From assembly GCA_902806595.1 (NCBI GenBank), contig CADCXC010000006.1, positions 1 through 64,000 of the forward strand: DNA of 64,000 nucleotides, given 5' to 3'. This DNA comes from Pyrenopolyporus hunteri (lineage: Eukaryota; Ascomycota; Sordariomycetes; Xylariales; Hypoxylaceae). The notes under the pieces are model-generated. The model saw only the letters and a list, made by a program, of their open reading frames with translations. It was not told where the DNA came from and searched no databases. Both the position numbers and the translations under genes were made by a program. This document shows, piece after piece, positions 1 to 9,694 of the stretch; position 1 is the stretch's first letter, and every line of letters starts with the position of its first letter.

Positions 1-186
1 CTAGCCTAACCTAGCCTAACCTAGCCTAACCTAACCTAGCCTAACCTAACCTAGCCCTAACCTAACCTAACCTAACCTAACCTAGCCTAACCTAACCTAA
101 CCTAACCTAACCTAACCCTAACCTAACCCTAACCCTAACCCTAACCCTAACCCTAACCCTAACCCTAACCCTAACCCTAACCCTAA
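1..186. repeat. Telomere repeat array, left chromosome end
   Basis: The window starts with a C-rich array that reads CCCTAA toward the chromosome interior, the expected strand for a left end (TTAGGG telomere). The inner part, about 115-186, is regular CCCTAA. The outer part is irregular: mostly five-base CCTAA units mixed with CCTAG units. Short units at the very tip could be real variants or consensus errors in a repeat that long-read base callers handle poorly. Confidence 0.95.
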
Positions 187-1975
187 TAAATTATATTTTC
201 TTTAAAAAAAATTATTAATAAATTTAAAAAAATAAAAAAATTTTTTATCGATAATATTTAAATTTTAATAAATAATATAATATTTATATATATTAATATT
301 TTTATTAAAAATTATTTCGTTATAATTAATAATATTTAAACTAAATATAAAAAAAATTTATTATTAATAAAAAAATTATTATTAATATAATAAAATTTAT
401 TATAAAAAATAATTTTTTTATTTATAAAAAATAATACTTTTAATAAAAAAATAAATTAATTATAAATATTTTTTATATTTTAATTTTAATTAATATTTAT
501 TTTATATATTATAAAAAAATAAATAATATTTTAAAAAATCCATTAATTTTTTTATATAATTATTATATTAATAATATATAAATATTATTTTATAATATAA
601 AAAAATAAATAAAATTATTTATAAATTTTTATAAAATAAAAACTTTAAACATTATTTAATTATATTTATTAAATTCGAATTTATTTTTAAATATCGAAAT
701 TTTTAAAGTTAATAATTTAATATTTAAAATCGTTTATATTAAATTATTTCGAAAAAATATAAATAAATATTTATATATTTCGTAATTTTTAATTTACTTT
801 TTTTACGTAAAAAAAAACTTTATTAAAATCGAATTAATTCGTTACATTATATTTTATTTACATTTTAATTACTTTATAAATATTAAATAAAAATTTTATA
901 ATAATTTAAAAAAATATAAATATCCTTTATAAATATTAAATAAATAATTTATTTAAATATTATATAATAATAAATAAAATTTTTTTAACTTTTATATCGA
1001 AAAAAATAACGTCGTATTTTTTATATTATTAAATTATTATAATTTAATATAAAAATTTATAAACGTTAAAAAAATTATATAAATAATAAAAAAAAAATAA
1101 GTTCGAAAAAAATTATTTAAATTTTTTTAAATTTTATTTATTCGAAACTTCGAATAAATTATAAATTTTTTTAATTTATTATTATTTTAAAATAAAATAA
1201 TAATACATAAAAAAATCGAAAAAAAAAAATTAAAAATAAAAAAAAATTCGACTTATTAATATTATTAAAAAATTCGAACGTAAGTTAAAATTTAAATAAT
1301 TTTTTATAATTTTATTATCCGTTTTTTTCTTAATATTTTTTTCATTTAATTGTGGAATTTTATTAATAATTAATAATTTACGATTTAAATAAATACGTTA
1401 AAAAATACTTTCGTTAAAATAAAAATATAATATATTATTTAAAATCTCGTACGTTAAATTATATATTATATATATCGTTTTAATTTTTTTTAAAAAAATA
1501 ATACGTTTTATTTAATAATAAATAATTATTAATTATTCGATAATTTTTTAATCGTTAATTTTATTTTATTATTTATTTAATATTATTTTTTATTAAAATA
1601 AAAATATTAAAATTTATATTTTAATTTAAAAATCGAACTTTTAATTTTTAACTTTAATTTTTAACTTTAATTTTATTTTATCGAAAAAATAAATTTTCGA
1701 AAAAAAATTTAAATTTTTTTTATTTTCGAATAAAATTTATTTCGATTCGATTTTCGATTTTATCGATTTTTTAACTATCAATATTTTCGAAATAATAAAT
1801 AACGTTTTATATTTTTACTTTTTTAAAATTTTATTAATATTTAAAAAAAATATAAAAATATTTATAAATTTAATTTATTAAATTTATAAATACGATTAAA
1901 TAACTTTTCGAAAAAATCGAAACGAAAATTTCCTTCGTTTTTATTTTTTTTTAAATATAAATTTAATCAACACCT

Positions 1976-2675
1976 CGTTACTCGATATTTTATTTACTTT
2001 AAAAAATCATATATAATAAAATTTTATTTTATATTTTAAAATTAAATAAATCGATTTTTAATATATTTTTTTTAATTTTATAATTTATAAATAATATTAT
2101 TTTTTTATTATTATTTAATTTTAATTTTAATTTTAATTTTAATTTTAATTTTAATTTTAATTTTAATTTTAATTTTAATTTTAATTTTAATTTTAATTTT
2201 AATTTTAATTTTAATTTTAATTTTAATTTTAATTTTAATTTTAATTTTAATTTTAATTTTAATTTTAATTTTAATTTTAATTTTAATTTTAATTTTAATT
2301 TTAATTTTAATTTTAACTTTTATACGTTAAAATAAATATAAAAAAAAAATTTTATAATATTTTAAACATTTATTATAAATTAATTATATAAATTTAAAAC
2401 ATATATTAAATTTAAAAATATTATTATATATATTTAAAATTTTTTAATTAATTTTAAATTTTTTTAAATAAAATAAATTTTTTTATTTTATAATTTTTAA
2501 TAATAAAAAAATATTTCAATAAAAATATATTTCGTTATTACGTAATATATAATATTTAATTTATTTTAAAAAATTATATATAATAAAAATTTATTTTTAT
2601 ATTTTAAAATTATAAATTAATTTTTAATATATTTATAAATAATATTATTTATTTATTATTATTTTATTTTAACTT
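1976..2675. repeat. Diverged direct repeat pair flanking the hexamer array
   Basis: Two stretches, about 1976-2113 and 2533-2675, align along most of their length despite the low complexity. Both contain CGTTA near the start, then ATATATAATAAAA, ATATTTTAAAATT and ATAAATAATATTATTT in the same order. The first copy runs straight into the (TTTTAA)n array. The second has only about one and a half hexamers at the matching place. Duplication of this kind is what RIP acts on. Confidence 0.55.
2114..2316. repeat. (TTTTAA)n hexamer array, about 34 copies
   Basis: About 203 bases of almost perfect TTTTAA units inside the RIP block. TTTTAA is what CCCTAA becomes if every C is changed to T, so this could be a fully RIP-mutated interstitial telomere array. 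Other explanations are slippage expansion of an AT hexamer, or a base-calling error, since TTAGGG is known to be miscalled as TTAAAA by some nanopore models. Confidence 0.9.
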
Positions 2676-2718
2676 TATAATTTATAATTATATTAATTAT
2701 TATTATTATAAAAAAAAT

Positions 2719-2831
2719 TAAATCGCGATTCGAAAAACCGCGGTTTTTTTTTTAATTTTTAACGACGTATTCGACCGAAATTTCGATGTCGTTTATTTAA
2801 TAAAATTAAACTCATTACACCGAACCGTAAC
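2719..2831. mobile_element. RIP-mutated copy of a transposon terminus
   Basis: This segment at the edge of the AT block matches 51512-51606. Both hold a CGCG..TCGAAA..CCGCG hairpin at one end and the sequence ACCGAACCGTRAC at the other, with about 70 bases between. Here most internal C/G positions are T/A, as RIP would produce. Read in reverse, the end GTNACGGTTCGGTG resembles a terminal inverted repeat; a hAT-like origin is only a guess. Confidence 0.5.
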
Positions 2832-3579
2832 AACCATTACATATTAAAAAATACCGACATAATAACCCTTCGTAATTTTAAAGCAAAGCCCGCTCTTCGG
2901 CCGTAAAACGAAGCGGTCCGCATAATAACACCCACCGCTTACCGCGTCGATTAATAAAAGCTGTCGATTAACGGAATTCATCACGTTTACGGGAAGGCCA
3001 TAGACAAAATTTACGGCGTCTCAGATGTAAGAGGATTCACTAGCACGAGGGGCCTTAGGTAGATTTCTAAAGAAGGCCGTCATAAATCTTTTTAATGTAG
3101 AGTGAGACCCTAACCAAGTATGCAGGGGGGTTTCTAAACTGTTAAGGTGGGGGAAACCGTGTTTTGATAGTGTTTTACAAGCAATATTCGTACGGGGTTT
3201 CCGGCTCAGTAACCGCACATCTTGTCGGTCATCCAATCAAGTGTATCGTATATCGACACCAGGCCTCGCTTGCCGCAGGGTTGCTTACCAGGCCAGAGGT
3301 CAGTTGATATATAACCGAACGGGGACAGGGGAGGGGAGGGGAGAGGGAAGGAAGGAGTATTAGCCGCGCGATATTAAGACTAGCTATGGACTACCAGCTG
3401 TAAGAAAATTCATAGATTTTATCGGTCATATGCACGCTCGACTGTCGGCTCTCAACTCGCCTCATCGCATCGTGCCGTTAGCGGATGGGGGGGAGCTGGC
3501 CTTCGACATCCCGTTCTAAGCGCAAAATAGTGACGTTCGAGCCCTTGTTTTTTATGTCCCTACACTTAGCACTTGGTAA
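2832..3579. other. Transition zone without a supported gene
   Basis: GC content rises to normal through this stretch. A 71-codon reading frame on the minus strand (3236-3021) is open but matches nothing I recognise. There is a short purine-rich run near 3325-3360. No splice pattern or domain supports a gene. Confidence 0.5.
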
Positions 3580-4854
3580 ATGGCGACTATCGTTTCGCTG
3601 GCTGCGACTTCAGAGCAGACGGCGGCGGCGGCGGTCGGAGGCCGTCTCGGCGAACTTACAACACTGTTCGTTCCGTCGTGCCCGATCACTTGGCTACTAA
3701 CTACAACAAAAGCACCGTCGCAATATCCTCCTATCCCAACTACAGGACCAGTCTCTTGCGACCCTCCTTTGTGGGCTGACAATATTGCTCAGAAGGGTTT
3801 CGCTTACTACTCACCCGCTATTTGTCCGAGCGGCTTTGTTACCGGATGCCCAGTCGGCGAAACGCAACCAGCAGATGGGTTTCCTCCCATAACAGCCGGG
3901 GAGAACGCGATGTACTGTATACCAATGTAAGTACAAATACTCGCCACCGCGCGTATTTAAAACGTCGGGGTGTCCTGGCCGCCGTTGCTGATTCGACCTA
4001 GCGGATTCTCTTGTACGTCAGATACCACAGATTTCCGCGGCGGCGTATGGGGTTACATGCGCACCGCATCGGTAAACGGCGCCTTGTTTACCGTAGGGCC
4101 TGCAATACAGATTCGCTGGCGGGAGGGAGATTTCAACAGCGGGGTCGGCAGCGGGGTCGGCAGCGGGGACGACGACGACGCAGGGGCTTCGGGTGGACTG
4201 CCGACGGAAACGGTTCGAACGTCGATCTTGAGCTTTGTAACAGTCGTTATAACAACTAGTGTCGAAGTCGGAGGTCCGCTTACCGAACTTACAACGACCC
4301 TCACGAAGACGCGGATGCTTAAGAGCTCTCTCTTGCTCTCGCCATCTAGCGAATCAACCACGGGGGCCTCCGTACCGCCCTACGGAACAGGTTCCCCTAA
4401 CTGCGGAGATACTGTAGGCGGTGGCGGGGCTAAGGGGAACCGTCCCGACGGCGTCACTTCGGATACTAGTACGGTAGCTACGGTATTGTCCGGGATTCTA
4501 ATAGCTATGATCATGGGCTATCTCGCGGTTATGTCCTTTCGCCGGTACCGCCGATGCCGGACCGGAGACATAGAGGCATTCTTCCCTTTTAGCATCGGGT
4601 TCCGACTTGACCAAATTCGTAAATACGTAGGAGGTAATCGACGATTGAGTCTGAGCGCAAAAGCACGAGACGCCAAAAGTCCGGACGCGGAATTGGGTAC
4701 GGACGGCCCCATACCTGAGCTGGGACCCGGACACCTGCTAGGAACGAAAGAAAATCCGGCGGAATTGGGCGGCGGCGGCGCGAGAAACAGTTGGATGTCG
4801 CGAGTATCGCGAATACTCACCGCCAGATTGAGGAAGGAAGTGTGGTCAGTTTGA
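3580..4854 (+). CDS. Fungal single-pass membrane protein with Cys-containing ectodomain
   Basis: Two exons, 3580-3926 and 4002-4854, join across a 75-nt GTAAGT..CTAG intron to give 399 residues in one frame. The N-terminal part carries the pattern SPAICPSGFVTGC, then a further cysteine pair and IQIRWREGDF. This matches the layout of a common, unnamed family of Sordariomycete surface proteins (CPSGY..AC ... GIQIRWQ.SDL). A Gly/Asp/Ser/Thr-rich linker follows, then one membrane helix at about residues 272-292 (VATVLSGILIAMIMGYLAVM), then a basic cytoplasmic tail starting FRRYRRCR. No clear cleaved signal peptide is visible, so the true N-terminus could lie upstream. It is the first gene after the RIP block, a usual place for fast-evolving surface genes. 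Its function is unknown; a wall-sensor or adhesion role would be speculation. Confidence 0.7.
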
Positions 4855-5270
4855 TCCTAAATCGTACTTTTCATCCGGCAGGTCCCGACGCCCTCCTGAG
4901 AGTGCGAGCTAAAGAACGATTCTAACCCCCCCGCAGTGGGGGGTCTAGCTTACGGCGCGTCGGACCTGACGACACACTTACATGTATGCTTGGAAAATGT
5001 AGGTAGTGGAGTTGGAGCGTGTAGGTTCGGGATAGAGTAGCTGAACACGGGGGGGACTTATCACACTTAGGTTAGACCTGTGGCCTATAAGTTGGTAATC
5101 CAAACGATTACAATCTTTAGTTTCGTAAGAAAACCAAAAGGGGGGGTGCCCGTTATACCTAACCTAGCAGGCTATTTCAAAAGGCACATGGCGCCCACGG
5201 AAGATTCGTTGGCTAGCTTCTACCCGGAATAACGATGCCCATATTGCTCAGGAATTTCGGGCACGTTCAA
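4855..5270. other. Intergenic, nothing recognised
   Basis: Sequence between convergent genes. It contains short G and C runs (4926-4945, 5049-5055 and 5142-5146) but no reading frame or RNA gene that I can support. Confidence 0.5.
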
Positions 5271-6393
5271 TCAAGGACCCCGTCGTATGACTTCTCCCAG
5301 GCCGACCTCCGACAGCATATAGCGACCCGACAAGATATGGAACGCTATGTACCCGAGAACAAAGTCATTCAAAGCGCTCTCGTAAGGCTCCCTTCCTTTG
5401 ACGACAATTCTCATGCGACGAACTGTGTCCCCTGTCTGTAGGATTATATCTTTTAGTACCCTGCGAACGTCTTTGCTTTCGTAATACGCTCTATTATGGA
5501 TATAGTTTCTCTTCTCCCCCTTGTTCTCTTCTTTATAGAACCTAGAGTAAGTACCCCCGTTAACACGGACCTCGGCGGATTTCCTTGGAAATACTTACGA
5601 TAACGCATCATTCAAAAGGCAGATATAGATAGATAGGTCCGGGATCGCTTCTAGAAAACATGAAAGATTTGGATAGAGGTCCTTGGGGAACAAAAAATAC
5701 GCGTACGCATCCCCGACACCGTCTTTGTATCGAAGGTGCCAGGCCAAACTCTGACCCCCCTTCGTCCGGACCAAGCGCCGGTATTCAGGGCGTACCTCTA
5801 GGGCACACGCGTTCGTGAAATCGAGAGATGCAGCGACAATAGAGTTAGCCGCGACGGGGTCCCAATATTTAAAAGCAGAGCGCATTATTTCGGCCCAAGT
5901 TTCAAGACATGGTGTGGGCTGAGGCTCCCCGCGAGCGAAGCGCTGGTGGAAGCTTTGTAGGTCTTCCGGAAACTCCCTCGCCTGATCGTCGATGATGGTG
6001 GCGATCCACGTATAGAGGCCAACATATAACTTCACATCGAGCGGATGATTTGGAAGACAAGCCTCCTTGTTTGTTAGCCTGGCCCAACGTATGTGACGGA
6101 TTTAAAGAAATTACCAAGGCATAGACGCCTCCAGTCAAGAAACACTGGTACGAATTGGAACCCTTAGTAAACGAGACTCCCGTGGCTGCCGCCTGCTTAT
6201 TCAATGCGGCCCAATATGCTTCATCGTCAACCTTAGGAGCTTGCTCGTATCCGAGGCCGATAATGAACGAGGTGATCAAAGGGCGAACGAACGACCCTAG
6301 ATCTTGGTTTCGTTTAGGCTTTATTTTCAACTTTACCCATGATAGCACTCCTTCCCAAGGATGGGGTTTGAGAGATCGTGTAGGCTGGTCCAT
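5271..6393 (-). CDS. Class I terpene cyclase (trichodiene synthase-like fold family)
   Basis: Three exons on the minus strand (6393-6115, 6065-5599, 5541-5271) are separated by 49-nt and 57-nt introns and give 338 residues. The first intron has a GCTAAC branch site. The second splits a Ser codon inside the metal-binding motif, so each exon alone looks truncated. An Asp-rich motif lies at about residues 118-124 (IDDQARE). The NSE-type motif NDALSFYKE is at 245-253, and a conserved Arg-Tyr pair (SGRYML) follows about 70 residues later. The segments YTWIATIIDD, GEPQP and YWDPVAAN and the total length fit fungal sesquiterpene cyclases of the trichodiene/longiborneol synthase-like family. Such enzymes ionise a prenyl diphosphate, usually farnesyl diphosphate, in the cytosol and cyclise it. 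The product cannot be predicted. No P450, oxidoreductase or transporter is nearby. The Asp-rich motif is atypical, and activity is an inference. Confidence 0.85.
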
Positions 6394-8490
6394 TGGCGAG
6401 GGGGGAAGATAGGTAGGTAGATATAATCAGACTGGGGAATCGCGAGGGAGCTAGGATGGCATCACCGCCTTGAATATATATGAGTTGATAGCAAGAGCAT
6501 ATTCCTGATGCGCTACGTACGTACGTACCATCGGAATGTAAGAGATAAGCTGAGGTAAAGCGATTGGAGGAATGAAAGGTAGATAGGTAACTTATTCACT
6601 TTTCTTAATTTCTTAAGAAGCCCACGGCAAGAAGGGCATGTTGCGAAACATCAGGTTGGCGCACGCCGGACCGTAAGAAGATTTTCCGTCAAACCGCCAA
6701 ACCGCCAAATCGAAGATATTGCAGATTTTCAAATTGAAGGACCCATTTTATATTGGCGGTTTATTGGGGAGGGTTAACGCCACATCCGTGGTACGCGATT
6801 TTAACAAGGTTTTAAATGAACTTATAATACTGGAAGTGGCCCATATAGGGTGGCGTGGTGTTCCTCGTGTTTTTACGATTTATACGATTATATCTATAGT
6901 TATATTCCTCGCGGGGCCTTTCAATAAATCCTTTAATACAGCTTCTAATGTAGCTGTTACGGTACCCCTTAACCTCCGGGAGAACCAACCCGTAGAATCT
7001 TTATAAGAATCTTTAGAAAGAGCCCTACCGAAAGACACATTTGAAAAGTATATTATTCGAAGGGTAATATTTAATAGATACGAAAATATAAAACCCGTAA
7101 AGGGATGAAATGCAAATGACACGGAATCAGCCTAGTAAGCTACGAAGGAGCCTCCGGTAGCTGGATTAACGCTTCCTGACATAATGGTGGCACGGTATGT
7201 AGTACGATGAATTAGGACTAAATCTTATTAATGCTATGAGGAAAAAAAAAAGAACATCCTATACGTACGCCATTCTCCAATTTTATATCGGCCTTATTAT
7301 TACTAATAAAAAACGTCAGATATTTATAGGTTCTATTTAAAAGACACTTGGGACGGAATGACGACTTGACTCTATAAGGCGTGTAGCATAACCTTCGAAA
7401 AATATTTATTTTATAAATCTTCGTATTATCACAGCATTAAATTAGCCATCATGGTTAAAGTAATTAACAAGATCACTCATGGTGCTCCTCAACTTGTAGA
7501 TATATGGCCGTCTCAACGGCACAGAAGAGAGAGCGGGTAATCATCGTCAAGCGGTTAGCCTCTGTCGATACAAAAGCGAATCGAAACGCGACGGAGTTAG
7601 GGACAGTTTAAACTTGTAGCCTTATTGATGAGTGGTGTATGGATGGTAGATATCCCAACCACTCCCTAAGCACCCCAGCCGCCGGCCCTAGCCCCGACCA
7701 CCAACGCGCGGTAAGGCGCCCCGACAGAAGCCAAACAACCACATTTTAATGAGGTGGATACTATGGCTGGACCGGTCTCAGAGCTTAGCAGCCCTGACAA
7801 AGAAAGACATAGAACGAATCTCAGGCGCCCCAGAGGACGCCCCCGCAAAAGAATAGTAAGCCGGACACGAGCTCACCCGGAGGAGCTAACGGAAACGGTT
7901 AGAATATCATCATGTGTGCCATCGGGCTTGATTTGCAGGATACGCAGTGTACATAGAATAGACTAGACGTAGCTCTGCACGCCGCATACCCCTAGGGAGG
8001 CCCTGCGAGGGCTTGGAGCTTTCCCCCTCTGCTACGGCGTTAAATACACCAACCAGCCAATCAACCAACTAACCTAGCCCCGATCACTGCGTGATGAGAT
8101 ATGGACATCGCGTCGACGAGTATTCACTACCATAACTTGAAGAACTTTCACATGCATTATGACGAATGCTTCCAAAATAGTTGATTAAGACATATTCTAC
8201 TATTATCCTTGAGCGTGAAGGAAATAGGGACACCTAGGTGGCTGCTAAGCCATATGGTTTCCGCTATATACACAGTTCGATCCTCAGGTGTTGACTACTC
8301 CATCATGTCATCACGGATCCATTAGGTACGGCAACGAGCGACCCTCAAGCCTTCATGTAGCAATAGCAACAGGTATGCAAACGACGTTCATCACCCAGAA
8401 CGGCGACTCCACTAGAATAGACAGTCGACAAATAATGGAGATGGTAAGTTGTGTAAGCTACCGTTAATAGGCCGGAATCGACAAAGCTGT
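6394..8490. other. Gene-poor 2.1 kb stretch with possible relic sequence
   Basis: The middle (about 6700-7440) is AT-richer than its surroundings and open on both strands for 80-95 codons without a recognisable domain, which fits a decayed repeat. At 7754-7966 a 70-codon plus-strand frame encodes RRPRGRPRKR, an AT-hook-like motif, then ends quickly. It could be a remnant of a DNA-binding protein gene but is not supported as a gene. The rest shows nothing. Confidence 0.45.
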
Positions 8491-9694
8491 TTAGTTTTCT
8501 CCCATTCCATTTTCGCTCCGCTCGAAACCAAACAGGTTCTGGGGGGCCGGCTGATTCGCGGTTTCGGAAATGACGCCCAGTGTAGCTGAGGTGTCTGAGT
8601 GGACGCCTTGTTGATGAGCACCGTCCTCTCCGCTGGAGAATACAGTATCCTCTAGCTTTTTCAGTAGGTCCTCAAATATCGCAACGCGTGACTGGATATC
8701 GCTGATAGACTCCTTAATTGTAGCAAAATGGAGCCTCATCCTAGCAATATTATCAATAACCTTTTCGTTCAGCACGCCTTTAGTCGTTCCAGCTGCGCTT
8801 AAACCGTCCCCTGTTTGAGCGGTGGGAGAAATCAGGGCAGAGCCGTAGTTTCTATAAGATTGTTGGGCCTGGGAGGGTTGAGTGGGAGCAAAGCCCATTA
8901 TTTCCCGGTCAATGTTAAACGGTAGGTCGGGAGACAATGTAACCAAAGGGCTAAGGACGACTTGGTTGTCGAGGTCGAAGTCGCCGATACCGATACCTTC
9001 ACTGTTACTGTTGCGGCCGCTAAAATGGTCGTCGAATAAATAGGGAAAGCCGGCGGGAGCCTACGACAAATTAGTGTCTATCTCTCCTAGTTACTGTCAT
9101 GCAAGTTGCAGCTGGTATCGCCAGGATACAAACCTGAGAGCTTGGGGCGGCGCAGAACCCCTTGGTATGGGCCCCCGCTGGGGGGACATGGCCCAGGGCA
9201 CCGAGGAAAAAACTAGCATCAGCGTTGCCGTCGCCGAAGGCGCCTGTGTGAGCGGTAGAAGCAGCAGAGTTATCGTCGCTATCGTAACCCTCATCTGCTT
9301 CACTGTAAGCTTCGGCGTTGACATTGACATCGACGTTGTCACTAGTCGCGGTGATGGCTGTGTCAGTTGGCAAAGTCGGGCTACCGGACTGGGACTGCTT
9401 CTGCATGAAGCGTAGTATCTTGCTGTCGGCATCGATCTCCTTACGGCTGCGGTTCGCCCGCACTTGGTCCTCAACGGCTTTCAAGATCATCATCTGCTGC
9501 TCCCTATTGGCGGACTTGTAGGCATCCGTCTGGGCACGGATCTTCCAAGCACGGGTGATTGCTTTGGAATCGGACGCCTTAGCCTGCTCTAGAGTTCGGT
9601 CGTGGCTGCTGAGTCGGGCTTTGCGTTCGCGTGCGCGAACCGTGTTTTTATTCGTGGAATATTCCCACGGCTGCTTATGCTGTCTTCGTGACAT
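8491..9694 (-). CDS. Unknown protein with basic N-terminus and coiled coil
   Basis: Two exons (9694-9134 and 9060-8491) join in phase across a 73-nt GTTTGT..CGTAG intron and give 376 residues. The first 100 residues are strongly basic and helical (NTVRARERKARLS, then many Lys/Arg/Glu). A long acidic and Ser/Thr/Asn-rich linker follows, then a probable coiled coil at about residues 290-325 (IARMRLHFATIKESISDIQ). The basic helix recalls a bZIP basic region, but no leucine zipper follows it directly and I do not recognise the family. The splice is supported because both exons keep the same low-complexity character and frame. A nuclear or chromatin role is possible but not shown. Confidence 0.6.

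Larger units (their letters stand above)
187..2750. repeat. AT-rich, RIP-mutated subtelomeric block
   Basis: Nearly pure A+T sequence with no usable reading frame. The few remaining cytosines lie mostly in CpG or before T, while CpA is rare and TpA very frequent. That pattern is expected when RIP has consumed CpA sites in duplicated DNA. GC returns gradually between about 2750 and 3000. The original sequence was probably a subtelomeric transposon or repeat, but its identity cannot be read. Confidence 0.85.

Noticed and set aside
5235..5441. A 68-codon plus-strand frame beside the terpene cyclase
   Set aside because: It is antisense to the cyclase's third exon.
6719..7122. Overlapping plus and minus frames that might be a transposon gene
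   Set aside because: No transposase, reverse transcriptase or integrase motif is visible. It is kept only as a possible relic.
7754..7966. A 70-codon frame with an AT-hook (RPRGRPRKR)
   Set aside because: The frame ends soon after the motif and no following exon gives a bZIP or other domain. One short motif does not support a gene.
3580..9694. A terpene biosynthetic gene cluster around the cyclase
   Set aside because: No P450, oxidoreductase, acyltransferase or transporter is present within the window near the cyclase; neighbours are a surface protein and an unknown protein.
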